A stretch of DNA of 64,000 bases from Mycolicibacterium arenosum (GTDB lineage: Bacteria; Actinomycetota; Actinomycetes; Mycobacteriales; Mycobacteriaceae), in NCBI RefSeq assembly GCF_024320865.1, contig NZ_JANDBD010000001.1, positions 558,001-622,000 of the forward strand, given 5' to 3'. The notes beneath the pieces are model-generated. The model was not told the origin of the DNA, searched no databases, and was given only the letters and a program-made list of their open reading frames with translations. Below, one piece after another: positions 1-8,828 of this stretch. The first letter of the stretch is position 1. Every line of letters begins with the position of its first letter. The position numbers were made by a program, and so were the translations under genes.

Positions 1-762
1 CACCAGATACGGCCCGCTGGCGGGCAACTCGAGCGCGACGTCGCCGTTGTTGGTGGTCGCCTCGATGGTCCGCGGTGCGGCGTCGGCGAAGTCGACCACC
101 ATGTCACCGTCGACGGTCTCGGCGGTGAACGACTCGGTCACCGAGATCGGCTCGCGGGTCACGACGCTGCCGTTCTCGTTGTGCACTTCGATGCGCCGCG
201 CGTCCCCGCTGAGGATGACCGCGCCGTCGGTGCCGTGGGCGATCAACTCGTCGACGTCAGCCTGCGCGAGCAGCACGCCGGCGTCCTGCCGGACGGTGAT
301 GGAGATGTCCCTGGCCAGCGCGGGCGGCAGCGTCACCGTGATCTGCCCGGTGCGCGACCACCGCATGAACCCGGCGGTCTCACCGCTGACCGTGACGGTG
401 GCCGTGCGGCCGTTCTGCGCGATGGCCAGCGCCTGCTCGCCCGAGCGCACCGAGTTGACCATCCGCATCGAGACCCTGGGCTCGGTCGCGTCGCGGTCGG
501 TGGTGAGCGTGACGGCGGCGGGCACCTCGGCGGTGTCGATGACCAGTGCGCGGAGGTCGGCGGGCAGCGACTGCTCGTCGGCGATGACGCGGAACCTGCT
601 GAGGCCGACAGCCGAGAGGCTCAGCGCGATCACGGATCCCCCGACCAGCACGACGGCCGCGATCACGACCAGCGCGCGCAGGGCGCTGCGGCCGCCCGGT
701 GTCAGTGCCGGTGGCCCCGGCTCGGTGGGCGGTGCGGGTGGCGGCGGGGTGAGGGTGGTCAT
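1..762 (-). CDS. DUF4097-like single-pass membrane protein (C-terminus outside window)
   Basis: The reading frame is open from the ATG at 762 to the left edge, so the C-terminus is missing. The visible 254 residues have a Pro-rich cytoplasmic start (MTTLTPPPPAPPTEPGPP), one hydrophobic segment at about residues 32-52 (ALVVIAAVVLVGGSVIAL), then a beta-rich repetitive region (TVTVSGE, ITVTLPP, ISITVRQDAG, TTNNGDVALELP) typical of adhesin-like DUF4097 beta-helix proteins. A GAGAGGAC Shine-Dalgarno lies about 6 nt upstream. It follows the response regulator by 43 bp on the same strand, so it may be its target or co-transcribed partner. The molecular function is unknown. Confidence 0.7.
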   Translation of the reverse strand, partial: MTTLTPPPPAPPTEPGPPALTPGGRSALRALVVIAAVVLVGGSVIALSLSAVGLSRFRVIADEQSLPADLRALVIDTAEVPAAVTLTTDRDATEPRVSMRMVNSVRSGEQALAIAQNGRTATVTVSGETAGFMRWSRTGQITVTLPPALARDISITVRQDAGVLLAQADVDELIAHGTDGAVILSGDARRIEVHNENGSVVTREPISVTESFTAETVDGDMVVDFADAAPRTIEATTNNGDVALELPASGPYLV

Positions 763-805
763 GAGTGGTCCTCTCGAGGATTCGATCGAGTTCGGTTCGG
801 CTGGT

Positions 806-1450
806 TCAGGATTCGAGATAGCGCAGCACCGCGAGAACGCGGCGGTTCTCGCTCTCGTCGGGCGCTAGATCCAACTTCGCGAAGATCGAGGCGATGTGCT
901 TCTCCGCGGAGCCGACCGACATGTGCAGCGCCGCGGCGATGGCGGAGTTCGCCTTGCCCTCCGCCATCAGCTGCAGCACCTCCCGCTCGCGCGGCGTGAG
1001 CTGCTCGAGCACGGACCTGCGCCGCGAGCGGACGAGGATCTGCGATACGACCTCGGGGTCGAGGACCGTGCCGCCACCACCCACCACATCCACCGCGTCG
1101 AGGAAGGCGGGCACGTCGGCGACGCGATCCTTCAGCAGGTAGCCGAAACCCCTGGTGTCCGAGGCGATCAGGTCGGCCGCGTAGCGCTCCTCGACGTAGT
1201 GCGACAGCACCAGCACGGGCGACTCGGGATTCTGGCTGCGCAGCAGTGCCGCAGCGCGGATCCCCTCGTCGGTGAACGTCGGGGGCATCCGCACGTCGAG
1301 GATCGCCAGATCGGGCCGGAGTTCGTTGACGAGGCGCAGCAGGTCGGTCGCGTCGGACACGCCCGCCACCACGTCGTGACCCGAGTCGGTGAGGATCCGC
1401 TCGATACCCGCCCGCAGCAGCGCCGAGTCCTCGGCGATCACGATGCGCAT
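806..1450 (-). CDS. NarL/LuxR-family response regulator
   Basis: A 214-residue DNA-binding response regulator. The receiver domain covers about residues 1-120, with acidic pocket E7/D8, phospho-acceptor D52 in LDVRMPP and the conserved Lys in GYLLKD. The C-terminal LuxR-type HTH starts near residue 148 (LTPREREVLQLMAEG, then MSVGSAEKHIASIFAKL). Its start overlaps the end of the adjacent histidine kinase gene by 13 bp, so the two are translated as a pair. The kinase is expected to phosphorylate D52. The target is unknown; the membrane protein immediately downstream is the obvious candidate. Confidence 0.93.
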   Translation of the reverse strand: MRIVIAEDSALLRAGIERILTDSGHDVVAGVSDATDLLRLVNELRPDLAILDVRMPPTFTDEGIRAAALLRSQNPESPVLVLSHYVEERYAADLIASDTRGFGYLLKDRVADVPAFLDAVDVVGGGGTVLDPEVVSQILVRSRRRSVLEQLTPREREVLQLMAEGKANSAIAAALHMSVGSAEKHIASIFAKLDLAPDESENRRVLAVLRYLES

Positions 1451-2760
1451 GGCAGCACCGCCGTCACGATCGTCGGGCCGGTGGTGGGACTGGACACGGT
1501 GAACGTGCCACGGGCCGACCGCACCCGGTCCTCGAGGCCACGCAGTCCCGTGGCTTCGCTCGCCTCGGCATCGGTGATGACTGCGGCGCCGCCGACGCCG
1601 TCGTCGAACACCGAGACGTGCAGCGTCTCCGACGGCGGATCGAACCGAACGGTGACGACGGCCTGGGTGGCGTTCGCGTGTTTCGCGACGTTGGTCAGTG
1701 CTTCGGCGACCACGAAGTAGGCGACCGACTCGACCTCGTCCGGGAGCCGTTGCGGCAGCTGAACGTTGAGGGTGGTCGGCACTCCCGAGGTCTCGATGCG
1801 CTGCACCACCGAGGACAGCGCGGCGTCCAGCCCGCGATCGGACAGGATGGTGGGGGCGATACCCCGCACCACGTTTCGCAGCTCAAGCAGTGCGCTCTTG
1901 GCGTCGTCGTGCGCCTCGGCGATCAGCTTCTTCGCCTGTGGCAGATCGTTGTCCAGCTTCGTCTGCGCGAGCCCGATGGTCATCGCGAGGGACACCAGTC
2001 GCGGTTGCACGCTGTCGTGCAGGTCGCGCTCGATGCGGTGCCGCTCGGTCTGCGCCGACGAGACGGCGCCCTCCCGTGCGTCGCTCAGGGCGCTGACCTG
2101 ATGCTGCAGTGCCGCGGTCGGCGACCCGGACAGCAGCCATCGGTCGATCGGGGCGTCGACGGCGGGGGCGAACACGATGATCGCGATCGCGGCGGCCACC
2201 GCGACGACGGCGAGGACGAACGCGAGGCCGGGGGAGATGAAGGACAGGCCGGCTTCGGCGTCGCTGTTGTCGAGCGCGATCGCGGCGGCCGGGCCGATGA
2301 ACGCGAAGACGAGCAGGGCGAACGCGACGCCGGTGGCGAGCACGTCGTACGTCATCCGCAGGTAGTGGTGGGCGCAGGCCTTCCAGAAGCGCGCGCTGCT
2401 GACGTCGAGCCAGAGTTGGTGCGCCCATCGTTGGAAGCCCTGGTAGTGCGACAGCCTGCGCGGCGGGACCGCGATCCCGAAGCCGAACACCGCCTCGCTG
2501 CGCACCCGTTCGAGCCACTCGACGCCGCGCATCAGGTAGATGAAGACGACGCCCGCGAGCAGGAAGCCGATGACCGACGGGATCGACGAGATCGCGATGA
2601 CGAGGATCGCCAGCGGAATCCAGAACCACACCACCGCGATCGCGGCGCCGGTGATCATCGACGCGCTCGGAACGAGGCCGATCGGACGGGAACGGGACGG
2701 GGCGTCGTCGGGTGCGTCCACTGGTGGGGCGACGACGACGTCAGGGGTAACGGCAACCAT
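1438..2760 (-). CDS. Membrane sensor histidine kinase (HisKA_3 type)
   Basis: A sensor kinase of about 440 residues. The N-terminal half has several hydrophobic segments (about 35-80 and 135-210 by eye), with a cytoplasmic-looking loop between them. The dimerisation/phosphoacceptor helix carries ERDLHDSVQPRL, whose His is the expected autophosphorylation site. It is followed by an HATPase domain with N box (EALTNVAKHA), G1 box (VFDDGVGG) and G2 box (TGLRGLEDR). The ATG at 2760 is preferred over an upstream in-frame TTG at 2769. It overlaps the response-regulator gene downstream, an arrangement typical of NarL-type pairs. No ligand can be inferred. Confidence 0.92.
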   Translation of the reverse strand: MVAVTPDVVVAPPVDAPDDAPSRSRPIGLVPSASMITGAAIAVVWFWIPLAILVIAISSIPSVIGFLLAGVVFIYLMRGVEWLERVRSEAVFGFGIAVPPRRLSHYQGFQRWAHQLWLDVSSARFWKACAHHYLRMTYDVLATGVAFALLVFAFIGPAAAIALDNSDAEAGLSFISPGLAFVLAVVAVAAAIAIIVFAPAVDAPIDRWLLSGSPTAALQHQVSALSDAREGAVSSAQTERHRIERDLHDSVQPRLVSLAMTIGLAQTKLDNDLPQAKKLIAEAHDDAKSALLELRNVVRGIAPTILSDRGLDAALSSVVQRIETSGVPTTLNVQLPQRLPDEVESVAYFVVAEALTNVAKHANATQAVVTVRFDPPSETLHVSVFDDGVGGAAVITDAEASEATGLRGLEDRVRSARGTFTVSSPTTGPTIVTAVLPCAS

Positions 2761-2901
2761 GGGTCTCAACCTAGGGACTCGTGACGGCCGCCGACACGAC
2801 GTTTCCCCGCCGATCCTGCGGGGGATAACCCCCGCCCGATGAGTTCTCCCGCCACCGGCGGTCTGCCCGGTATCCGTTCACCACCAACGACAGGAACCGA
2901 C

Positions 2902-3330
2902 ATGACCGTCACCTCGCACACCGCAGGCACCGCCGTCGACGGAGCCACCAAGCGCACGCTCGCCAACAAGGTCGGCATCGCCATCAGCGTGTTGATCGGC
3001 GCCTTCCTGGCATTCGACGCGGTCGGCAAGTTCATGCTCCCCGAGGCCGTCGCCGACGGCACGGCGGCACTCGGCTTCCCGGTGCACCTGGCCCTGGTGA
3101 TGGGCATCGTGCTGGCCGTCTGCGTCGTCGTCTACGCGGTGCCGCGCACCGCGGTCCTCGGCGCGCTGGGCCTGACCGCCTACCTCGGCGGCGCCGTCAC
3201 AGCCAACATGCGCATCGAGGCGCCGCTGCTGACCCACACGCTGTTCGCCGTGTTCTTCGGTGTGCTGATGTGGGTCGGCCTGGTGCTGCGCCGCCCGGAA
3301 CTGCTGAAGGTCGCGGGCTTGACCCGCTGA
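2902..3330 (+). CDS. DoxX-like integral membrane protein
   Basis: A 142-residue protein with four hydrophobic segments (VGIAISVLIGAFLAFDAVGKF, then segments rich in V/L/A through MWVGLVL). The FDAVGKF sequence after the first helix and the overall size match the DoxX-like family of small membrane proteins. The ATG at 2902 is chosen because ACAGGAACC precedes it at normal spacing; an in-frame ATG at 2839 would add a Pro/Thr-rich stretch unlike the family. It is divergent from the sensor kinase. Cellular role unknown. Confidence 0.8.
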   Translation: MTVTSHTAGTAVDGATKRTLANKVGIAISVLIGAFLAFDAVGKFMLPEAVADGTAALGFPVHLALVMGIVLAVCVVVYAVPRTAVLGALGLTAYLGGAVTANMRIEAPLLTHTLFAVFFGVLMWVGLVLRRPELLKVAGLTR

Positions 3331-3412
3331 TCTACCCGGGAGCGATCAGTTCCAGCGCGATGTTGTCCGGATCGCCGTGCCGCCCGCACTGGCGGCTGTC
3401 AAGATCGGCATC

Positions 3413-4558
3413 ATGATCCGCAGATGTCTCGCCGTCGTCGGCGTTCTCGGCGTCCTCGTCGCGTGCGCACCGCTCGCGTCGGCGGAGCCGACTCTCGAAC
3501 AGCGTCTCGATGCCGCCGTCACGGCGAAGCTCGCCGAGATGAGCGCGCCGGGGGTGATCGTCGGTATCTCGGTGCCCGGCGACATCGACTACGTGCGGGC
3601 GTTAGGTACCGCGGACACCGCGACCGGCGCGCCCATCTCGGTCGACGACCACATGCGCATCGGCAGCGTCACCAAGACCTTCACGGGGACCGCGGTTCTG
3701 CAGCTCGTCGACCAGGGCCGAATCAGCCTGTTGGACCCCATCTCCCGCTACGTCGACGGAGTCCCCGACGGCGACGCGATCACACTCGACATGCTCGGCA
3801 GGATGCGCAGCGGGCTGTTCGACTACACCAAGGACCAGGACGCGTTCCTCGGGCCGGCGTACACCGAGTCTCCGAAGGGCCCGGACGCATTCGCGTTCAC
3901 CCCGCAGCGAATCCTCGACATCGCCTTCGCGCATCCACCGAACTTCGCGCCGGGCGTGGAGTACGAGTACTCCAACACCAACACGGTGCTGCTGGCCATG
4001 GTGGTCGAGCGGGTGTCCGGTACGGCGTTCGGCGACTACCTGGCGCAGTACGTGTTCGGCGCGGCGGGGCTGACCCGGACGAGCTACCCGTCCAACGGCG
4101 CGATGCCGGAACCGTTCGCCCACGGGTACACGCCGGCTCCAGACGGCCGCGTGCTCGACGCCACCTTCTGGAATCCGTCCTGGGGTGACGCGGCGGGCCG
4201 GATCGTTTCCACCTACGCCGACCAGCGCATCTGGGCGTCCGTGCTCGGCACCGGTGCCCTGCTGTCGCCGGCCACACAGGCCGCACGGCTGTCAAACATG
4301 TCGAGCGTCATCCCCGACGTCGGGTACGGGTTCGCGATCTTCAACGCGCACGGCTGGATCGGGCACAACGGCGACATTCCCGGCTACACGACGGTGACGG
4401 TGTACCTGCCCGAACGTGACGCGACGCTGGTCGTCATGGTGAACTCCGATGCCCCCGAACCGCATTCGGCGGGGCAGATCGCCACCGCGGTCACTCAGCT
4501 CGTCACCCCGGAGCACGTCTACCGGCTCGCCGGTGTTGCACCGACCGCGGGGAACTGA
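3413..4558 (+). CDS. Serine hydrolase of the beta-lactamase / D-Ala-D-Ala carboxypeptidase family, exported
   Basis: A 381-residue class C beta-lactamase-fold enzyme. The signal peptide MIRRCLAVVGVLGVLVAC contains a lipobox-like LVAC (Cys18), so it may be a lipoprotein; an ASA signal-peptidase-I site is the alternative. The nucleophile is S85 in SVTK (S85/K88), followed by a YSN motif (YEYSNTNT) and HNGD near the C-terminus as the KTG-equivalent. Known family members act on peptidoglycan peptides, beta-lactams or esters, and the substrate cannot be told here. A lower-GC insert begins 2 bp after the stop. Confidence 0.88.
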   Translation: MIRRCLAVVGVLGVLVACAPLASAEPTLEQRLDAAVTAKLAEMSAPGVIVGISVPGDIDYVRALGTADTATGAPISVDDHMRIGSVTKTFTGTAVLQLVDQGRISLLDPISRYVDGVPDGDAITLDMLGRMRSGLFDYTKDQDAFLGPAYTESPKGPDAFAFTPQRILDIAFAHPPNFAPGVEYEYSNTNTVLLAMVVERVSGTAFGDYLAQYVFGAAGLTRTSYPSNGAMPEPFAHGYTPAPDGRVLDATFWNPSWGDAAGRIVSTYADQRIWASVLGTGALLSPATQAARLSNMSSVIPDVGYGFAIFNAHGWIGHNGDIPGYTTVTVYLPERDATLVVMVNSDAPEPHSAGQIATAVTQLVTPEHVYRLAGVAPTAGN

Positions 4559-4560
4559 GC

Positions 4561-4593
4561 CACCCGGCGGCCCGGCCGTGCCAGAATCCCGAG
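4561..4593. repeat. Left copy of 33-bp direct repeat flanking the helicase insert
   Basis: CACCCGGCGGCCCGGCCGTG plus 13 more bases (CCAGAATCCCGAG) at 4561-4593 recurs at 7902-7934 with a single mismatch (32/33). The copies bracket exactly the lower-GC two-gene insert. The length fits a site-specific or homologous-recombination scar better than the 2-12 bp duplications of ordinary transposons. Confidence 0.9.
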
Positions 4594-4793
4594 AGCTATG
4601 CATACCGAACTTCTCTAGTGCGGCACGAAAGACGTCGCAGTTGATCATGTGTCTGCCGCTGATTCTTCGTAGATGCCGGGAACACGCTTAACAAAGTCCG
4701 TGCTAACGCAAAGCTTTGCTGCTAGTTTCGCGAATCAAGGTATTGCTCCGCAAAGTTCAAGGTCGGTCGAGCAACTAAGTGCCGGGGGGGTAA
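4594..4793. other. Leader region of the helicase insert
   Basis: About 200 bp, visibly richer in A/T than the flanks, between the left repeat and the first insert gene. It contains a 12-bp palindrome GCAAAGCTTTGC (near 4709-4720). No convincing gene is present; a short frame at 4673-4879 is not supported. The insert's promoter presumably lies here. Confidence 0.5.
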
Positions 4794-5657
4794 GTGTCGG
4801 TTCCGGAATGCGACGAAGACATCGTGGGAGGCGATCTGCGTCAAGGGGACGTCATCCGACCAGTCAACGCGACCAGTGACCACTGGGAGGGGCCGGCAAT
4901 TGTCATTACCGCGGACTGTGATCTCGCCAACAACAAGCATGGCGGTCGAATCAGCTGCGTCCCGGTGCTACCGCTATCTGTGTACCTGCACCTCTTCTAC
5001 CTGCCGCCTCGATTACAGCGGCTGCAGCTAGCGACGCGGTCGCGTGCGGGTGACTTGGTTCGTACTCACCAAAAGCAGCTGCCTGAATACGACGAGCCCA
5101 TATCGGATGATCGAGTGATTTCATGGGTTGCCGAAACGTCAGCCCAGGCCGTTGCCACTACATTCTCGATGACAAAGGAAAATACCGCCGCCTTGGGTGC
5201 ATATGCCTCGTCGTATTTTCGTTTGGAGAGATCGGTGCGGGAGAAGTTCATGGACGCTGCCGAAGCCCTAATTGAGTCGCAGGTACTTCTGGGTCATCAT
5301 AAGTCTGAATCTAACTCACGAAGAGCTTTCGGGAAAGATTTACGGAGTTTTTTAGCAAGCCTTCCTGGCGACGCGATGTTTCTAAACTCACTAAGCACGG
5401 ACCTTAACCAAGGATACGTTTGTTATCTTCGTGTACTACGCGAAGTTTCTATTCATGAAATTGCTACACGTGCAATTATGCGCCCATTTAACGTGAAGTT
5501 CGAAAGGGTATCGCGCCTACGGGCACCATATGTCTACGCTCTTTCGCAGCGTTTAGGGAATGTCTTCAGCGCGATCGGGTTGCCCGAAGAGTATGAGATA
5601 GGCAGACAGAAACATAGTGACGCTCTCGCCGAATTGATCTCCAGAGTGGAGGATTGA
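4794..5657 (+). CDS. Uncharacterised protein with TADCDL motif, partner of helicase
   Basis: I do not recognise a named family for this 287-residue protein. It is soluble, with no signal peptide or membrane segment. Near the N-terminus (residues 37-44) is VITADCDL, an Asp-Cys-Asp motif in a hydrophobic strand, then LANNK. The middle has a charged helical region and the C-terminus is rich in Arg/Glu. The GTG start has GGGGGG about 5 nt upstream. The stop overlaps the ATG of the helicase gene (TGATG), so the two are translationally coupled. Codon use is distinctly A/T-richer than in the neighbouring genes (frequent ATA, TTA, AAA), which indicates horizontal transfer. It may be the sensor or nuclease component of a defence pair, but that is inference only. 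Confidence 0.75.
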   Translation: MSVPECDEDIVGGDLRQGDVIRPVNATSDHWEGPAIVITADCDLANNKHGGRISCVPVLPLSVYLHLFYLPPRLQRLQLATRSRAGDLVRTHQKQLPEYDEPISDDRVISWVAETSAQAVATTFSMTKENTAALGAYASSYFRLERSVREKFMDAAEALIESQVLLGHHKSESNSRRAFGKDLRSFLASLPGDAMFLNSLSTDLNQGYVCYLRVLREVSIHEIATRAIMRPFNVKFERVSRLRAPYVYALSQRLGNVFSAIGLPEEYEIGRQKHSDALAELISRVED

Positions 5658-7879
5658 TGCTTCTAGTCGCCACAGAGTCAGCTCTTAAAGAGATCGTCGC
5701 AAGTGGAGCGACGATCTCAGATATGGACGAAAAATCTGAACTTCACCCAGATCTAACGTGTCTTACCCATAACGAAGCCATCATAATATTGCATCGCGGT
5801 GATGATGAGACCTCTAAACGGATATTTTTCGCTGTTCCGCAAACACTCATAGAATTTGGCGGAAGGGTTGAGCCCGCTGAGGCGCTTGTGCTCGAGCGCT
5901 TACTTTCCTTTTTGGCAAGGCTAACCGCCAAGAAGATCGTGACGCCTCCAAGTTGGAACCAGGAAAACCACGGATCATATATCACGTTTTACGCCGCCAG
6001 TAGGGACAAAATATTCGGATCCCCACGCTGGCTTAGCGAGGTGAAAACGCAGAAAGATGTGTGCTTGTGGGAGCTATTCGATGCTGGTCAGCAAATTGAT
6101 TTTAAGGGATACTCTCCACCAAATGATAAGTACGATCGTATTACGACCTCTTGGCATCGATTACTAGATCGAGCGCGATCGCAGTTTGGACCAGCGCAAA
6201 GCGCGGGACCTCAGGTCGAGGTCGAACTGAGTAAACCGCGATTCGCCGATGTAACGCAAGATCTAAAGTTCTCCGGCTGGATGAAGCGATTAACCCATGG
6301 GCAGCGAATCTTTGTGACTCAAAGTCCCCAACATTCGATCAAGCTCCGTGGGCCGGCAGGTAGCGGCAAAACGCTCACTCTCATACTCAAAGCGATGAAC
6401 GAATTGCGGCGTTCACGCGAATCTGGCGACAGCATCCAGATTTTAGTGATCACACATACGTGGGCTTTGGCGGGTGAGATTGACGAAATGATAGCCCGAC
6501 TCAGCGAGCAGGGCGAAGCAGAATCTATTACCGTGTTACCGCTGGTTGCAGTCGCCCAAGAGATTCTTCCACACGATTTGTGGGACGATAGTCTGGAAGT
6601 AGTAGGCGACGACTCATTAAGTGGTAAAGAGGCTCAGCTCGAAGTAATCGAAGAGATTCTTGACCGTTTTTGTCGAGGTGACTGGTTGACTTTCACGGAA
6701 ACCGTTAGCGACGAGCTGAGAGCACGAATCGAATCAGCCGACATTTCGGAGCGCCGCGCGCTTGTATGGGATCTGATGATCGAGTTCAGCTGTGTGTTCG
6801 GGGCAGATGGGATTTTTCCGAACACATTGGATGCTGAGTCACGTTATCTGCGGCTTGCTCGTGTTCCGTGGATGATGCCACTTAGTGGGGATCAAGATAA
6901 GCGGCTAGTATTGTATCTGTATCGAAAATTCTTCAACGAGTTCGATGCGCAGGGTAAGGCCACGTCTGATCAGCTGGTGAATGAACTACTAAACTACTTT
7001 GAGTCGATGGTATGGAATCGTCGCCGGACGTTGCGTGGTTACGATGAGATATATGTTGACGAATTTCACCTTTTTAACGCGCAAGAGCGCCAGATGCTTA
7101 AGTATATGACCAGATCAACGATGGACCTGCCGCGGATATTTATGGCTCTGGACCCCCGGCAGTCTCCGTGGGAGTCCTATGTACGATCAGAGGAAACTAC
7201 CCCCTCGTCAACTGTTAGGTCCGACGATCCATTGAATGATGTTTCGGCAGTAGATTTAATTGATGTTCATCGTTATACACCCCAAATTTTAAATCTTGTG
7301 AAGCACATCCATCTTGAATACCCTAACCTCGACCTTGGGGCAGATTGGCAAATGTCGTTTTCGGACATAACTTCTTCTGCTGAAGACGGTTCTGTTCCGC
7401 TGGTTGTTACTTGTGGCACTAGAGGGGCTGAAGGCAACGAGATCTATAGTCGTATCAGTGCATTGGGTCCCACGGTGCAAGCGGCAATTGCGATTGTCGA
7501 CGAGAAGCAACTCGGTCAATACACCTTCATTGCGGAAGGCCTCTCACAGCGCGGCTTCAAGACTAAGGTTTTGACGAGTCGGGACGACGTAAATGCAGTG
7601 CAGTATCGCCGGCGTGGGGTAGTGCTGGCTCCTGCGGAGTACCTAGCGGGTCTGCAATTCGAAACGGTTTTCATCGGAGGGTTGCCCGAGTTCTCCGTCG
7701 GCGTCGTAAACCAAAGCTACCGTCGTCGGAGGGCCTTGTCGATGCTGTACGTTGCTGTAACTCGAGCATCGCGGACAATCGAACTTTTTGTGAATGATGA
7801 CAACGGAGGAATGCCGCACCTGCTGCGGACAGCTCAAGATAGACAAATTGTGAGAGTCGTTGAGGGCCCCCGCGTGTAA
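5657..7879 (+). CDS. UvrD/Rep-like superfamily 1 DNA helicase with unique N-terminal domain
   Basis: A 740-residue SF1A-type helicase. Residues 1-220 match nothing I recognise. Helicase motifs follow: Walker A GPAGSGKT (232-239), Walker B YVDEFH, motif III-like FMALDPRQ, motif IV DVHRYTP, motif V PAEYLAGLQFETV and motif VI MLYVAVTRA. GGAGG precedes the ATG by 6 nt, and the ATG overlaps the partner gene's stop. Genuine UvrD/PcrA proteins start their helicase core at the N-terminus, so this is not the housekeeping repair helicase. Its low-GC codon use, two-gene operon and repeat-flanked setting resemble helicase-containing antiphage cassettes such as Gabija (GajB is UvrD-like), but the partner differs. 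Confidence 0.9.
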   Translation: MLLVATESALKEIVASGATISDMDEKSELHPDLTCLTHNEAIIILHRGDDETSKRIFFAVPQTLIEFGGRVEPAEALVLERLLSFLARLTAKKIVTPPSWNQENHGSYITFYAASRDKIFGSPRWLSEVKTQKDVCLWELFDAGQQIDFKGYSPPNDKYDRITTSWHRLLDRARSQFGPAQSAGPQVEVELSKPRFADVTQDLKFSGWMKRLTHGQRIFVTQSPQHSIKLRGPAGSGKTLTLILKAMNELRRSRESGDSIQILVITHTWALAGEIDEMIARLSEQGEAESITVLPLVAVAQEILPHDLWDDSLEVVGDDSLSGKEAQLEVIEEILDRFCRGDWLTFTETVSDELRARIESADISERRALVWDLMIEFSCVFGADGIFPNTLDAESRYLRLARVPWMMPLSGDQDKRLVLYLYRKFFNEFDAQGKATSDQLVNELLNYFESMVWNRRRTLRGYDEIYVDEFHLFNAQERQMLKYMTRSTMDLPRIFMALDPRQSPWESYVRSEETTPSSTVRSDDPLNDVSAVDLIDVHRYTPQILNLVKHIHLEYPNLDLGADWQMSFSDITSSAEDGSVPLVVTCGTRGAEGNEIYSRISALGPTVQAAIAIVDEKQLGQYTFIAEGLSQRGFKTKVLTSRDDVNAVQYRRRGVVLAPAEYLAGLQFETVFIGGLPEFSVGVVNQSYRRRRALSMLYVAVTRASRTIELFVNDDNGGMPHLLRTAQDRQIVRVVEGPRV

Positions 7880-7901
7880 CCCTTCGAGTCTGATCCCGGT
7901 A

Positions 7902-7934
7902 CACCCGGCGGCCCCGCCGTGCCAGAATCCCGAG
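7902..7934. repeat. Right copy of 33-bp direct repeat flanking the helicase insert
   Basis: Identical to 4561-4593 except for one base. It ends immediately before the GTG start codon at 7935, so the insert recreated the 33 bp upstream of the oxidoreductase but removed that gene from its more distal upstream DNA. Confidence 0.9.
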
Positions 7935-8828
7935 GTGCGAATCGGGATGACGATGCCGGTGATGGAGCCCAACCTCGACGCGGCGACGCTCAAGGCGTGG
8001 GCCAGGGCCGTCGACGGCGGCCCCTTCTCATCGCTGTGCTGGGGCGAGCGGATGTGCTTCGACAACCCGCACTCGCTGACGCTGCTCGGTGCGCTGGCGG
8101 CGTGGACGGACCGGGTGCGCCTGGTGACGACGGTCATCGTGCCGCAGTTGCACGACCCGGTGATGCTCGCGAAGGCACTGGCCACCGGTGACGTGATCAG
8201 CGGAGGACGGCTCACCGTCGGTCTCGGCGTCGGCGGTAGGGACGAGGACTACCGCGCCGCTGGCGCGGACCCCGCGACCCAGACGATGCGCGGAATGGCG
8301 GAGCGGGTGGCGGTCATGAAGCGGGTGTGGGCGGGGGAGAAGGTCACCGATGCCGTGCTTCCGGTCGGACCGCCGCCGGTTCAGCACGGCGGTCCGCAAC
8401 TCCTGGTGGGCACCATCGGTCCGAAGACGGTGCGCAGCGCAGCGGCCTGGGCCGAGGGGCTCGCGGGGACGACGCTGGACCTCGACGCCGAACGGGAGAA
8501 CGCGTTGTTCGACGTCGCGCGCACCGCCTGGGCCGAGGCGGGGAAGCCCAAGCCGCACCTCGCCACCTCGTTCTGGTTCGCCCTCGGTGACGGCGACGAG
8601 CCGCGCGATCAGGTGCACCGCCACCTGCGGCGCTACATGAACTGGATTCCGGCCGAGTACGTCGACGCGATGGCGCCGACGACCGGGTGGGCGGGCACCG
8701 ACGATCAGCTGATCGACGTGCTGCGCCGGTTCGAGGCCATCGGCGCCGACGAGGTCCACCTGATCCCGACGAGTTCGAACATCGACCAGGTGCGGCACGT
8801 CGCCGATGTGATCACGGAGTTCGCTTGA
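7935..8828 (+). CDS. F420-dependent LLM-class (luciferase-like) oxidoreductase
   Basis: A 297-residue TIM-barrel flavin/F420-dependent enzyme: RIGMTMPVME start, VRLVTTVIVPQLHDPVMLAKALAT-type strand and helix, then GGRLTVGLGVGGRDEDYRAAGAD, the signature of F420-dependent LLM-class reductases. The GTG at 7935 gives the canonical start (V-R-I-G-M-T); a further upstream GTG would read through the repeat. Actinobacterial relatives reduce or oxidise diverse substrates with F420, and no substrate can be assigned. Its stop overlaps the end of the convergent oxygenase gene by 17 bp. Its 5' region was altered by the helicase insert. Confidence 0.88.
   Translation: MRIGMTMPVMEPNLDAATLKAWARAVDGGPFSSLCWGERMCFDNPHSLTLLGALAAWTDRVRLVTTVIVPQLHDPVMLAKALATGDVISGGRLTVGLGVGGRDEDYRAAGADPATQTMRGMAERVAVMKRVWAGEKVTDAVLPVGPPPVQHGGPQLLVGTIGPKTVRSAAAWAEGLAGTTLDLDAERENALFDVARTAWAEAGKPKPHLATSFWFALGDGDEPRDQVHRHLRRYMNWIPAEYVDAMAPTTGWAGTDDQLIDVLRRFEAIGADEVHLIPTSSNIDQVRHVADVITEFA

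Noticed and set aside
1618..2784. Long plus-strand frame opposite the sensor kinase gene
   Set aside because: Antisense to a clearly recognised histidine kinase, with Arg/Gly/Asp-rich composition typical of shadow frames in high-GC DNA.
4673..4879. Short plus-strand frame at the start of the helicase insert
   Set aside because: Overlaps the better-supported GTG-started gene at 4794 in another frame and has no family features.
5657..7879. Chromosomal UvrD/PcrA repair helicase
   Set aside because: The helicase core starts after a 220-residue unrelated domain, codon use is foreign, and it is coupled to an unknown partner inside repeat borders.
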